A DNA stretch of 64,000 bases from Hexactinellida sp. DTS-2022 (Eukaryota > Porifera > Hexactinellida). Positions 1 to 10,230 of the stretch are shown here, in pieces. A program made the translations under genes and the position numbers. How positions within the stretch are numbered: the first letter of the stretch is position 1; the number at the start of each line of letters is the position of its first letter. Under the pieces are notes generated by a model. That model was given only the letters and a program-made list of their open reading frames with translations, was not told the DNA's origin and ran no database searches. Where the stretch lies: the NCBI GenBank assembly GCA_028753945.1, contig JAPNXP010000001.1, positions 8,608,501 through 8,672,500 of the forward strand, given 5' to 3'.

Positions 1-490
1 TTTATTTCATACCCCAAAGGCTACTAAATCACAAAATGGCGACATTCTAAAAATTCTAAAAATTCTAAAAATTTGTAAACCAACCACATGCTAAAATACA
101 AGTAGCAGCCGAGTTACAACTTACTATTTTCGTTTATAAACCGTATATAATTGCTGGTTTATCTATATTCATTCTCATTATATTTTCGAAAAATGTATAC
201 GAAGTATATTAGTAAAATATTTTCATTTTCTCGTAGTTATTTTGGACTCGAATTGTATATATAGTATATTTGTGGTGTCATAATTAAATGGCGCCTAAAC
301 AGTAATCCAGAAATCTCAGATTCTCAAAAGTGGTTCCATTGGACTCGCAATGGTTGATTACCCCATATACAATGCAAATTATGCCAATAGGAAGCATAGT
401 TTAGCCTAGAATAAAATTACAAAACTGGACTCTTGTTTCTTCTTATGATTCGGCAGCATGTGTAGCCGTATATATAGTAGGCCATGGTCA
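1..490 (-). repeat. Half of a terminal-inverted-repeat DNA element (second copy at 35057-35844)
   Basis: This stretch is, in reverse complement and with divergence, the same sequence as about 35060-35535, which is the left half of an element with about 200-bp inverted arms. The copy runs off the window edge at roughly the centre of the element. Its outer end near 480-490 corresponds to the terminal motif GGCCTACTTAATATACGG of the other copy. No transposase reading frame is visible. Confidence 0.75.
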
Positions 491-1091
491 AGAGTATATG
501 AATACTACAACAATTCTATGTGTCAAAAGTATACAAATGCTATTAAAAATGCATAGCAATGTGTAAGCAGGGCCGTAGGAAGCGTCCCCCGAACCCCCCG
601 ACCGGGGGGGCCCCGCATTTAGGGGGCTCCATAAATTCATATAACAAAATTATATTACTTATTCATTCCTATGTAGGGGCCCCCAGGACACATAGCTATG
701 GCCTTGTGTGTAAGTGTATACTAAATTTGATAAAAGTATGCAAGCTCTGTCAGTTCCGTTCCGTAATTTAGGTATGAACAAATTACGGAACGGTTCCGTT
801 CCGTTCCGTAAATTAGGTATGTCCCATCTAATCCTAGGGTGAGGAGCCTAGGGGGGGTACATCTGACCCTAAGGGGGGACAGCTGACTGTCACTAGGGCC
901 ACATGTCCTGGGGGACAGCTGGCCCTAGTGCAATAGGTCCGGGGGGACATTATTTGGGGGGGACGCTGCACTATGACACCGGACCAAATATTTCTGACAA
1001 TTTGTCCTGGTTTACATTTTGGTCCCTCCAAGATGAAATATTTCATATGTTTTTGGTCCGATTGTATATTATTGTGTCCAATAGGGTAATA

Positions 1092-1259
1092 CAGTGGAGC
1101 CTCCCAAACGGACACTCCAAATAGCGGACAACCTCTAAATAACGGACAACCCTAGTGGCACGGATTTAATTATTTAGCATATGTCTAATAGAAAAGCAAC
1201 CTCTAAATAGCGGACAACGGTTCCGGTCCCAAGGTGTCCGTTGTTCAGAGGCTCTACTG
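1092..1259. mobile_element. Short pogo/Tigger-like MITE with TA target duplication
   Basis: The ends are inverted repeats (CAGTGGAGCCTC and the complement of GAGGCTCTACTG) flanked by TA at 1090-1091 and 1260-1261. Inside are repeated copies of AATAGCGGACAAC-like sequence. Ends beginning CAGT(A/G)GAnCCTC and TA target sites are typical of pogo-type elements. It is too short to code and must depend on a transposase encoded elsewhere. Confidence 0.75.
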
Positions 1260-1603
1260 TATATTCTAGAATCTAGATTTTGAGAGCAATATTTCTAATA
1301 AATATGCATTTCTTAAACAGATAAATATTGAGTTAATTTAACAAAAACATTGATTTTAACCATTAGTTTACTTCTTTTTGTTTGGTCCCTTTGGGGAACA
1401 CGCATTACAACTATTTTTAAGAATGTGTTTCACTGAATCTCTTCCCTCGAGACTAATTGGTAAACTATTGGCAGTGGCGTAGCTAAGGTTTCGGAGGCCC
1501 CGGTTCAAAAGTATGCGCCGAGGCCCCTGGCCCCACCAACCAGTAGCCACCAAAGATAGTGCCTACAAAGGGAAATGCGTCGGTACAGCTGCAATTTTGA
1601 ATA

Positions 1604-1650
1604 TATTTATTATTATTAGTATTATTATTATATTATTATTATTATTGTCC
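1604..1650. repeat. (ATT)n microsatellite
   Basis: A run of TTATTATTAG-type trinucleotides. It directly follows a half copy of the hairpin repeat described at 18561-18677 (here about 1549-1598). Confidence 0.8.
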
Positions 1651-1846
1651 CTTATCCCCCCCTCCACAGGACAGAGTTATATTTACTAAGAGCCCAAATT
1701 TTCAGGTAATGTGTCTGTCTCATCACTCTCATGGGTTAGAGATTTGCCCCTGGGGTCACGATTTTTGAACACATTTTTGAACACCAAAAATTTTTGTCTG
1801 GTCCATAACTAAAAAAATGTTATACTAAACCCCTTTTTTATTTGAC

Positions 1847-2392
1847 CTGTTGCGTGTAAAATTGAGGCACGTAATTTTGAGTCAAATGCATTAGTGAACC
1901 ATGGATATTACTTTACCGTGTAATTTTGACTCAAATGCATTAGTGGACCATGGATATTACTTTACCGTGTAATTTTGAGTCAAACCAAGTTCCTTTGTGA
2001 CAAGTTTGTGTAATAAAACATACAGTCCGACTCGATCTTATTCAGACAAAGATAATTTTATTGATTGTATTAATTTGATTGAATGATCTTAACAATTGAC
2101 TATCAATGAAAACTCAATTCAAGAGCTCAGTTGGAACTCGTTTTCTAGAAGTAGATCAATTACCGGGCTAATAGTAATTTCAAAATGTTCAGAGAAAATT
2201 GAACCAAGAAACAATTTATAATTTCTTTAAGTATTTATAGGATCCGCTATAGCGATGTACATTGGACTGTATGTTTTATTATAATCACAAAAGGAACTTG
2301 GTTTGACTCAAAATTACACTGTAAAGTAATATCCATGGTTCACTAATGCATTTGACTCAAAATTACACGTGCCTCAATTTTACACGCAACAG
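1847..2392. mobile_element. Foldback/MITE-like element with long inverted ends
   Basis: The left end starts CTGTTGCGTGTAAAATTGAG and the right end is its reverse complement. The arms span about 1847-2030 and 2255-2392. The left arm carries an internal tandem duplication of about 64 bp (the unit with GAGTCAAATGCATTAGTG occurs twice), which the right arm lacks. No coding capacity is seen and no clear target duplication was identified. Confidence 0.7.
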
Positions 2393-2443
2393 ACCAATGG
2401 ATTTGCATTAAAATTTGGACATACCTAATTTCCGGAACGGAAC

Positions 2444-2993
2444 GGTACTGTCACGAAAAAATTGGTCCGGGACCAATTTTGGCCTGCCATAAATGGTCCT
2501 AGCTTGCTAAAATAGGTCCGGCCTAAACTTTTGCTAGATCGCACTAAAGTTGCTATAACTGACCTCCCACTAGTGCGAAATTGTATAGGACAATCAATTA
2601 TTAAATTGAAAATGTATCTTTTTCTAATTGTCTACTATGGTTCAGGGGAAAAAGGAGTCCCTTATACGTATGAAGGCATGAATAATAGTGAAAAGAATTG
2701 GTTTTGTAATTGTGATATATGGAGTTCCGGTTGTAAAGAATCAACTTTGTAATTGTGTATTATTGACTATTATGAAAACATTTGCATCTCTATGTATTCT
2801 TGTGTTGATGAATGATAAAAAGCTCTATGATTATTGTCTTGGAATGGCTACCAAAACTGGTCCGGCGGGGACCACCTTTGGCCAATGGGGACCGCCTTTG
2901 GCGACCAAAGCTAGTCCGACCGGACCATTTATGGCCGGCCAAAATTGGTCCCGGACCAGTTTTGACCCGGACCAATTTTGGCGTGACAGTACC
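2444..2993. mobile_element. GGTCC-rich foldback element
   Basis: The ends are GGTACTGTCACG and its complement CGTGACAGTACC. The interior is made of many diverged GGTCCGG/CCGGACC blocks, so most of the element can fold on itself. Open frames here (such as one from about 2812 to 3405) are by-products of the repeat. Related DNA lies at 28640-30039 and 44698-45235. Confidence 0.65.
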
Positions 2994-3697
2994 ATTCCGG
3001 GTAATCAAAGTACCTAAATTACGGAACGGGATAACCCCCCAAGGTATTGGTTATTATAGACTTAAGAAACATTTGGTCTTGCATCCTGAATTCCTGATAT
3101 ACTATTTTGTATTAAATGTGGTAAATTATGAAGATAGATTGAAACAAACTGGCGTAAGCGAGTTTAGGGACCCAGGGGCCGAAATAGCTAACCTATTGCA
3201 TAGGCCTTGCACGCGATCCGGCAGTCCGGCCATGGCCGGACCACTTTTCATTTATTCTACTATATTATATAGGAGGGTCCGGTTTTGGCCGGACCACTTT
3301 AACTGTTTGACCGGAAAGTTTTTAGAGCCGTGCGACGCCCGTGTATTGTGTTCTTGTGGGGCCCATCACTTGCGAATTAGGGATCCCGCGTTTTGCATAG
3401 AGTGAGTATATTGTTATAGTCGAATCAATCTCTTGATCTATTCTATACCACCTAAATTATCAATGTAAATAACGGATCCAGGGCTTCATTAAAATTCTTC
3501 GTCTGATGTATGAAAACAAATTTTCATATTAGGTTTAGTTTAAGCCCTTTTATGGGGTGTGAACTTTCTTTACTCACTTCAGTTTGAGTATACTGTTAAT
3601 TAATAATTAACTAATATCAATTGTATTGAGGGGACTACTGAAATAGTGTAATTTGCTATTAATTAATATATAGATAGACATTATTTAGCAGCAACAA
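2994..3697. other. Intergenic, no gene recognised
   Basis: AT-rich DNA between the repeat block and saccharopine dehydrogenase. It contains isolated GGCC-rich palindromic pieces (about 3220-3320) related to the GGTCC elements. The promoter of the downstream gene presumably lies in the last few hundred bases, but no specific motif can be defended. Confidence 0.5.
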
Positions 3698-5074
3698 ATG
3701 GCTTCAACCGAGCATCTGCCCGCTAGCGACCTGCTCCTTAGAACGGAAAGCAGCGTTCTGCTGCTGGGAACTGGGTTCGTAGCGGAGCCCTGCGTACAGT
3801 ACCTCTCCAAAGACCCGATGGTACGACTCACTGTCGCTTCCAATGAGGCAGCCAAGTTGCAATTCCTTGAGAGCAAGTACTCGTGTAAGACTGCTGTGTT
3901 GTTGTTGCCGGAGGAGAGAGATAAGCTGTCAGATTTGGTGTCGAAGTATGACGTAACCATTAGTCTCCTACCCGCATTCCTACACACCATTGTTGCTGAG
4001 GCTGTTGTGCAACACAAACGCCACCTCGTGACCGCCAGCTACGTCTCAGAAGGCATTCGTAAGCTCCACTCGGTTGCTAGGGAGAGTAACGTGATCCTGC
4101 TGAACGAGATGGGTCTGGACCCGGGCATAGACCACATGCTGGCGCTGAGGGAGATACGGGCGCTGCAGAGGGGCGGGGGCAAGGTGCGCAGCTACACCTC
4201 TTGGTGCGGGGGCCTCCCTGCTCCCGAGAGCGCAGACAACCCTCTCAGGTACAAGTTCACCTGGGCTCCTATCGGCATGCTGACTAATGTGTGGAACCCT
4301 TTTAAGTACCTGGAGAATGGACAGGTCATCGCTGGTGAGGGAGGCACCGGCTGGCAGCACCTCAGGGAGATTCGGGTGTCGGACGAACTGAGCTTAGAGG
4401 GGTTCCCCAACCGGGACTCCCTGCCCTACGTCGAGGCGTACGGCATAGCCGGAGCGAGCACGGTTATCCGCGGCTCCTTGAGGTACCCCGGACACACGAG
4501 GGTGCTGAATGCCCTGAAAGACCTGAAGCTGATCGACCGGTCTCCCCTGCCGCACCCCTCCCCCGGCACCTGGAGCAGCTACCTGCTACGGGTCATGGGG
4601 CGCGGCCAGGAGGAGGGGGGCAGACTGAAGGAGATAGTGGGGGAGCTCCTGGGGGACCCGGGCCTGGCAGGAGCGGTGGAGGAGCTGGGACTGTTGTCCG
4701 ATGTCCCGATTGAAGTGCTGCCCTCCCCGGTGGAGACGCTGGCGCGCTTCCTAGAGCAGAAGTTCCCTCTGAAGCGCGAGGAGCGCGACCTGGTCGTTAT
4801 TGTCAACTCGATAGAAGCGGAGTGCGGAGAGGGACAGAGGGTCCGCGTGACTGCCTCGCTCACTGAGTACGGCACTCCTAGCGGCTTCTCCGCCATGTCC
4901 AGGTGCGTGGGGATCACAGCTGGCATCGGCTGCAAGATGCTCCTGCTGGGGCTGGTGCCTGGCGCCGGCGTGGTGGTACCTTCGCACCCTCTGGTCACAG
5001 AGACAGCTCTGCGGGCGCTGGAGGCCGAGGGTCTGTCTTTCAAGGTCGAGCGGGAGAGTATCCCTATAGTATAG
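3698..5074 (+). CDS. Saccharopine dehydrogenase (L-glutamate-forming), stand-alone
   Basis: A 458-residue single-exon gene. The protein matches the saccharopine dehydrogenase half of animal AASS and fungal Lys9, which splits saccharopine into glutamate and aminoadipate semialdehyde with NAD(P)+ in lysine breakdown (in fungi the reverse, for lysine synthesis). The N-terminal Rossmann motif VLLLGTGFVAEP is at residues 20-31, and the family block NEMGLDPGIDHMLA follows near residue 135. The ATG at 3698 lies directly before the Rossmann region, and the length fits Lys9 (about 446 aa). In most animals this domain is the C-terminal half of a bifunctional protein. No lysine-ketoglutarate reductase domain is present upstream and no presequence is obvious. 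CTU1 follows on the same strand once the retrotransposon is ignored. Confidence 0.93.
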   Translation: MASTEHLPASDLLLRTESSVLLLGTGFVAEPCVQYLSKDPMVRLTVASNEAAKLQFLESKYSCKTAVLLLPEERDKLSDLVSKYDVTISLLPAFLHTIVAEAVVQHKRHLVTASYVSEGIRKLHSVARESNVILLNEMGLDPGIDHMLALREIRALQRGGGKVRSYTSWCGGLPAPESADNPLRYKFTWAPIGMLTNVWNPFKYLENGQVIAGEGGTGWQHLREIRVSDELSLEGFPNRDSLPYVEAYGIAGASTVIRGSLRYPGHTRVLNALKDLKLIDRSPLPHPSPGTWSSYLLRVMGRGQEEGGRLKEIVGELLGDPGLAGAVEELGLLSDVPIEVLPSPVETLARFLEQKFPLKREERDLVVIVNSIEAECGEGQRVRVTASLTEYGTPSGFSAMSRCVGITAGIGCKMLLLGLVPGAGVVVPSHPLVTETALRALEAEGLSFKVERESIPIV

Positions 5075-5118
5075 ACACACTAGCATGCTCTTACATTATT
5101 TGTATCTCTGTTAGTATT

Positions 5119-5310
5119 ATAGTACTTCCGTAAATAAAACAGTATAATAATACAAGTTTAATCTGAAATCAAAAAGTCCTTTAACTATCTAACAATGTCT
5201 ATATATAGTATTAGTATAGTAGATAGCCTACAATCTCGTTTCTATTAATTTACTTTCTTTGTACGCGCTCGATTAATTAACTCATTGATTAAATACTGTT
5301 ACATACTATA
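5119..5310 (-). repeat. 3' LTR of the retrotransposon
   Basis: Identical base for base to 10039-10230. The ends are not TG...CA; the plus strand begins ATAGTACTTCC and ends ACATACTATA, giving short inverted ends. The plus strand carries AATAAA at 5133-5138, which may now end transcripts of the upstream saccharopine dehydrogenase gene. Confidence 0.93.
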
Positions 5311-5322
5311 TTCCTCCCCTCA
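5311..5322 (-). promoter_or_regulatory. Polypurine tract
   Basis: On the minus strand a purine run (GAGGGGAGGAA) sits directly before the 3' LTR, the usual primer site for plus-strand DNA synthesis. Confidence 0.75.
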
Positions 5323-5352
5323 TCGTAAAACTCGACCTCGAGTTTCTCTCGA

Positions 5353-8300
5353 TCAGTCATATACGTAATCTTCCAAATACTTTGGAGGTTTCCGTACACG
5401 TTGTGGTCTGCTATAATTTTGAGGGCTAAGAGCGGCGTCCTCCAAACTAATATGTTCTCCGCCCTGTATAGATGTATCGTTCAGATCTACGTTGTCTTCT
5501 AGTGGTGAATCCATACTAATGCTGTTCGACAACAACTCCTTTAAAGATCTGTTGTGAGGAGTTTCGGAGAGTAAGGATAGTCTCCTCGTATTTTCTTTCC
5601 TGAACTGCGGACTTAAGTTGCTCTCCTGTCTCTTACGTTGAGATTCTTCCGAATTATTATTATTATCAATAATATTATTATTAACCGGATAGTGGTCTTC
5701 AAATTCAGCTGATGAACTAAATCGCTCTTGATCGTTTCGCTGAACATGATGTTGTAATCTGTTTATATGAGTTACTTTAGTCCTCCCATCTAAATGTCGT
5801 ATTTGGAGGTCGACAGGTCCTTCAACCTTGCTAATCGTCCATCCCCCTTCCCACCTATCCCGTAATTTCCGGTCTACTCCTCTCTGTGGGATGGATAGCA
5901 GAACACTATCGCCCATATGGAATTTCGATAGAATTGAAAAATGCGCTCCTCTGTCGTAATATTCCTTCTGTCGGCATTGCTCTCTTGCGGCATGACCCTC
6001 AACAAAATCTCTTAACTTGGCTAATTTTTCACGTAAAAAAATTTCATAGGAAGTTGGATCATGAGACGTGCCCACTTCTAAATCACTTGTTATGCAAGAA
6101 TCGCGTCCATACATAAGTTGGAATGGAGTAACCTTTGTACTCGTATGTGTTGTAGTACGATAAGCATACAGCACTAAGGGGAGATATCTTTCCCACTCCC
6201 AAGTTTCGTCAACATAACACCTGAGCATTTGTAAAAGGGTTCTATTGCTTCTCTCCACCAGGGAGTTTCCCTGAGGATGATAAGCTGAAGTATGTGTTTT
6301 AGATATTCCCCACCCTCTGCATGTTTCTTTCAACAAAGTTGATTCAAAATTGGTGCCCTGATCAGAATGCAGGAATTCTGGAATACCTAATCTCGAGAAT
6401 GTTTCAGTTAACAATTTTGTAATAGTTTCAGCTTTCTGATCTTTCATCGGATATGCCTCTAACCACTTTGAAAATGAGTCTTCTATAACCAGTAAGTACC
6501 TATTTCCTTCCGAACTGATAGGAACTTCTAAAACATCGACTTGTAACATTTGCAACGGTCTTCCTAGTGGAGTGTTCAACAGAGGCGCCCTCGTTGGAAG
6601 GGGAAGCTTCGCTTTCTGACACCTATCGCAAGAATTAACATATTCTGTTACTGCCAGTTGCATTCCAACCCAATATGCCATCATTTTCAATCTATCCAAT
6701 GTCTTTTCTACACCTTGATGTCCACCTTTATCGTGGGCACGTTCCAGGAATTCTGCTTTCATCTGCTCAGGAATAACCACAACACTATGAAGATTCGAAA
6801 ATGGCTGTACCTTAAAGTTCCGTACTAAAACTCCATTTACTAGAAACAGCTGAGATTGAATTTGTTTAAACCTTTTAAACTCTGACATATTCCACAATTG
6901 TCCCAAGAACTGTTTATCTCTGGGAACGACTTCCATTTCCGCGATGACTTTACTGATTATCCTGTCGTTCACTTGATGTTTTCTAATCTGCTTAAAATCC
7001 AATTCCAGAAGGGAGCTCGTCATAGCACAACTTTCTACTCCATTATCACAATTCAACCGAGATAACGCATCTGCATTGTGATTTTCTTTACCATTCCTAT
7101 ACTTTATGTCGAAATCATACTCCTGGATCAGCACTGCCCATCGCCGTAATCTACCCACAGCTTTTTGGGTCTGCAACCACTCCAATGGTTTGTGGTCCGT
7201 GAATATCTCGAATTTTCTCCCAATCAAGTAATGTCTGAAACGTTTTAGAGATTCAATAATAGCAAGGCATTCTTGTTCTATCGTGCTGTAATTGCGTTCA
7301 GCAATTCGTAAAGTTCTACTGAAGTATGCAATTACATGACCTTCTTGTTCGAGAACTGCACCCAAGCCTGTCCCACTGGCATCTGTGTACAACTGAAACT
7401 TTTTGTTAAAATCTGGACATTGCAGCACCGGCGAGGACGAAAGCGATTCCTTTAGCTTAATAAAAGCTGTTTCTTCTCTCTTTTCCCACACAAAGGGGAC
7501 ATTCTTGCATAGTAAATGATTCAGAGGATTAGCAATGGTGGAAAAGTCTTGAATATATCTCCTATAATAACTCGCTAAACCCAAGAACTGTTTCACTTCT
7601 TTTTGCGAACCTGGTCGAGACCAATTGACTATTGAATCTATTTTGGAAACCTCAGGCTCCATTCCCGTGGCGGAAAACGTGTGTCCTAAATAGGTCACTT
7701 TACTTCTTCCAATCTCGCACTTTTTACCCCTTAACCTCAGATTAGACTGTCTAAGCCTATCGAATATCATCCTTAATGCTCTTTTGTGTGATTCCTTATC
7801 CGGCGAATAAACAAGAATATCATCGATGAAGTTATCTTTGAATTTCTCCAACCCACGCAACACCTTATCCATTGTACGTTGGAACGCGCTTGGTCCGCCT
7901 GTTAATCCAAAGGGCAACACGTTGAACTCGAAAAGCCCCATTCCCGGACCAGGAGAGAAAGCGGTTTTTTCTTTATCACATTCACGTACTGGTATTTGCC
8001 AATAACCGGAGTTAAGATCCAGTTTCGTGAAATACTTCATACCAAATAATTTGTCCTGAACTTGATCTGGAAGTGGAAGAGGATAAGCATCCTTTTGTGT
8101 AACCCTATTAAGAGCCCGATAGTCGATACAGAAGCGTATGGTACCATCCTTTTTGTTAACCATTACTGGAGGAGAAATCCATGAACTGCTCGAGACTCTG
8201 ATGATGTTCCTTCGAAGCATTTCTTCGATCTGCAAATGGACTTCTTGCTGGTACGCCTGTGGAACCATTCTAGGAGGCGTTCTTATTGCCCCAGCATCAC

Positions 8301-9117
8301 CAGTTCTGATCTGATATTCCTCTACCTTTGCAACGCCAGGAACTGATAAGAACAGATCTCGATATTCGTCTAGTACCTCTTGAAAGTCAGGAGAGATAAC
8401 CGGCGATTCAAATACTGGAGTATTACGATAATCAGGTACAATTCCTCGGCACTCCCAATCATCATTCTCGTCCAAGTCAAACGAGTCTGGTGAATCACAC
8501 AATCCAATGTGCACGGAACAAGACTTGTAAGGAGTATACTCTACGTTTTGAGCTGTAGAACATTTTCTATCCCTCTTCTCGCACATCATGACCATTCCTA
8601 ACTGTGGTCCCCTAACGACTCCACAGTCAAAATCTAAATCAACTCGATGTTTCACCAGAAAATCCACTCCCAAAATGCAATCTTCTACCAATGGCGAAGT
8701 TACGAGGAATTCTTGCAGGCAATTAATGTTACCAATAGATATCTCTAAACGAGCTTCACCTAATAGATTCATCTGATTTCCCGTTGCTGTGATTAACTCC
8801 CTGGAATTCACCTTACTTGAAAGATTGTTAGAACATTTGTTGAAGATATGGTTGGAGATTAGGCTAGCACTGGCTCCACTGTCAAGTAATGCACTACACT
8901 TGACTCCTCCCACTTTCAAGTATATCTTTGGAGTTTCTACTGACTTGCATAAAGCAATATGATCTTCATGGAATGGTATTGATGATACCGCTGAATCGAC
9001 AACTATATTCGAATAATTTGCATAACATTGAGTCTGTTGAATTTCTGGGGTTCCGTCTCGACTCGCCCAACGAACCCCATCTAGTTTAAAGGATTCCCCG
9101 TTGGAGGCTTCGGGCAA
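5353..9117 (-). CDS. pol: Retrotransposon Pol polyprotein (protease, RT, RNase H, integrase)
   Basis: The open frame has no ATG at its upstream end (first codon TTG) and is in the -1 frame relative to gag, which it overlaps by 37 bases. Translation most likely enters at the slippery site 9084-9090. The protease motif LLDSGAS is near residue 77-83. Reverse transcriptase shows LDLNSGYWQIPV and the catalytic FIDDILVYS. RNase H shows LYTDASGTGLG and FTDHKPLEWL. Integrase has an HHCC zinc finger (HDKGGHQG to CDRCQKAK) and a D,D-35-E core (LQVDVLEVP, HSDQGTNF, LVERSNRTL). No chromodomain is recognisable at the C-terminus. The frame is about 1254 codons with no stop, so the copy may be active. Confidence 0.93.
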   Translation of the reverse strand: MPEASNGESFKLDGVRWASRDGTPEIQQTQCYANYSNIVVDSAVSSIPFHEDHIALCKSVETPKIYLKVGGVKCSALLDSGASASLISNHIFNKCSNNLSSKVNSRELITATGNQMNLLGEARLEISIGNINCLQEFLVTSPLVEDCILGVDFLVKHRVDLDFDCGVVRGPQLGMVMMCEKRDRKCSTAQNVEYTPYKSCSVHIGLCDSPDSFDLDENDDWECRGIVPDYRNTPVFESPVISPDFQEVLDEYRDLFLSVPGVAKVEEYQIRTGDAGAIRTPPRMVPQAYQQEVHLQIEEMLRRNIIRVSSSSWISPPVMVNKKDGTIRFCIDYRALNRVTQKDAYPLPLPDQVQDKLFGMKYFTKLDLNSGYWQIPVRECDKEKTAFSPGPGMGLFEFNVLPFGLTGGPSAFQRTMDKVLRGLEKFKDNFIDDILVYSPDKESHKRALRMIFDRLRQSNLRLRGKKCEIGRSKVTYLGHTFSATGMEPEVSKIDSIVNWSRPGSQKEVKQFLGLASYYRRYIQDFSTIANPLNHLLCKNVPFVWEKREETAFIKLKESLSSSPVLQCPDFNKKFQLYTDASGTGLGAVLEQEGHVIAYFSRTLRIAERNYSTIEQECLAIIESLKRFRHYLIGRKFEIFTDHKPLEWLQTQKAVGRLRRWAVLIQEYDFDIKYRNGKENHNADALSRLNCDNGVESCAMTSSLLELDFKQIRKHQVNDRIISKVIAEMEVVPRDKQFLGQLWNMSEFKRFKQIQSQLFLVNGVLVRNFKVQPFSNLHSVVVIPEQMKAEFLERAHDKGGHQGVEKTLDRLKMMAYWVGMQLAVTEYVNSCDRCQKAKLPLPTRAPLLNTPLGRPLQMLQVDVLEVPISSEGNRYLLVIEDSFSKWLEAYPMKDQKAETITKLLTETFSRLGIPEFLHSDQGTNFESTLLKETCRGWGISKTHTSAYHPQGNSLVERSNRTLLQMLRCYVDETWEWERYLPLVLYAYRTTTHTSTKVTPFQLMYGRDSCITSDLEVGTSHDPTSYEIFLREKLAKLRDFVEGHAAREQCRQKEYYDRGAHFSILSKFHMGDSVLLSIPQRGVDRKLRDRWEGGWTISKVEGPVDLQIRHLDGRTKVTHINRLQHHVQRNDQERFSSSAEFEDHYPVNNNIIDNNNNSEESQRKRQESNLSPQFRKENTRRLSLLSETPHNRSLKELLSNSISMDSPLEDNVDLNDTSIQGGEHISLEDAALSPQNYSRPQRVRKPPKYLEDYVYD

Positions 9118-10016
9118 TTTCTCGCCATATGCCCTATTCGCTTACAATTATAACATCTGATCTGTTGCTCCGTTCTATTATTGGCGCACTCCCTTGCTAT
9201 GTGTCCTTCTCCTCGACACATATAACATCTAATCGCCCTTTCTCTCTTCTCCCTTTCATAGCCTCTTGGACCAGAGCGTTCGTATCCAACCACCTTCCCT
9301 TTTAGTTCATTTCTCCATTGGTTACGGCGTCCATCAACAGCACATATGCTATTTTCGCTCTCATTACATGCTAGTATACTAAACCGCTCAGTTATTTGTT
9401 TAACTGCCTCATTCACCAGCTTCCTGTCAACTTTATCATCCATCAAATTCCCTTTCACGTGAATTTCCTCGGGTGCCTTTACTGAATTGATTTCTCCTTC
9501 GACTTTTCCAGAAGATTCATTTTGTAAACGAATTAGTATTTGTGCTCGCTTCATTGCTCCTTCCGAAGTAGTGATATCCGGGGAAAGCCTAATGTTCTCA
9601 TAAATCTGTCTGGGTAACCCACGGATATACTGTTCGAATAACAGCTGTTCCTTTGCTTCCATAGACATTTCCGGAAATGCCTTCCTCAAAAGACCCTTAA
9701 GTTCGTATAAATACTTCTGCGGTGTTTCACTTGGGTGAAGAGATCTACTTTGGAATTTACTCAATGAAGTAAATTTCGTATCCTCTGGCTTGAAAGCGCT
9801 CAATAATTTGTCTCTAACTGTATCAAAATTCAATCTGCTCTCCATATCCAGAGTTTTAAACACTTCTAAGGCTTCGCCCCTCAAACAAGTAGCTATCATC
9901 AATGACTGCTTGCCCGCATTCCACTCATTCGCAAGTGAGCATATTTCAAAATGCTCCAGAAAATTTTCAATGTCTCCATCATCAAACTTTTCCACTGGTA
10001 CGTTTGAAGCTGCCAT
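9081..10016 (-). CDS. gag: Retrotransposon Gag with two CCHC zinc knuckles
   Basis: A 311-residue frame starting at ATG 10016, just inside the 5' LTR and primer site. The N-terminal two thirds is a retrotransposon-type Gag domain. Near the C-terminus are two nucleic-acid-binding knuckles, CYMCRGEGHIAREC and CYNCKRIGHMARNC. The frame ends at TAG 9081-9083, immediately after the slippery heptamer used to reach pol. Confidence 0.93.
   Translation of the reverse strand: MAASNVPVEKFDDGDIENFLEHFEICSLANEWNAGKQSLMIATCLRGEALEVFKTLDMESRLNFDTVRDKLLSAFKPEDTKFTSLSKFQSRSLHPSETPQKYLYELKGLLRKAFPEMSMEAKEQLLFEQYIRGLPRQIYENIRLSPDITTSEGAMKRAQILIRLQNESSGKVEGEINSVKAPEEIHVKGNLMDDKVDRKLVNEAVKQITERFSILACNESENSICAVDGRRNQWRNELKGKVVGYERSGPRGYEREKRERAIRCYMCRGEGHIARECANNRTEQQIRCYNCKRIGHMARNCPKPPTGNPLN
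9084..9090 (-). promoter_or_regulatory. Programmed -1 ribosomal frameshift site TTTAAAC
   Basis: Read in the gag frame the minus strand is CCT TTA AAC TAG, so the heptamer T TTA AAC fits the X XXY YYZ rule exactly and lies one codon before the gag stop. The pol frame continues in -1 through TTT AAA CTA. I did not establish a downstream pseudoknot or stem. Confidence 0.85.
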
Positions 10017-10025
10017 TCAACCACT

Positions 10026-10036
10026 CTCTGCTACCA
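10026..10036 (-). promoter_or_regulatory. Primer binding site for initiator methionine tRNA
   Basis: The minus strand reads TGGTAGCAGAG two bases inside the 5' LTR. This is complementary to the 3' end (CTCTGCTACCA) of eukaryotic initiator Met tRNA. Confidence 0.8.
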
Positions 10037-10038
10037 AT

Positions 10039-10230
10039 ATAGTACTTCCGTAAATAAAACAGTATAATAATACAAGTTTAATCTGAAATCAAAAAGTCCT
10101 TTAACTATCTAACAATGTCTATATATAGTATTAGTATAGTAGATAGCCTACAATCTCGTTTCTATTAATTTACTTTCTTTGTACGCGCTCGATTAATTAA
10201 CTCATTGATTAAATACTGTTACATACTATA
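10039..10230 (-). repeat. 5' LTR of the retrotransposon
   Basis: Identical to 5119-5310. It ends only about 30 bp upstream of the CTU1 start codon, so it replaces whatever lay upstream of that gene. Confidence 0.93.

Noticed and set aside
1466..1555. hAT-like end CAGTGGCGTAGCTAAGG
   Set aside because: A single end only; I could not find a matching opposite end or target duplication, so no element is annotated.
2812..3405. Open frame of 197 codons
   Set aside because: It runs through the GGTCC foldback repeat and has no recognisable domain or codon pattern.
9115..9117. TTG as a true start codon for pol
   Set aside because: The gag-pol overlap with an in-register slippery heptamer explains expression better than initiation at TTG.
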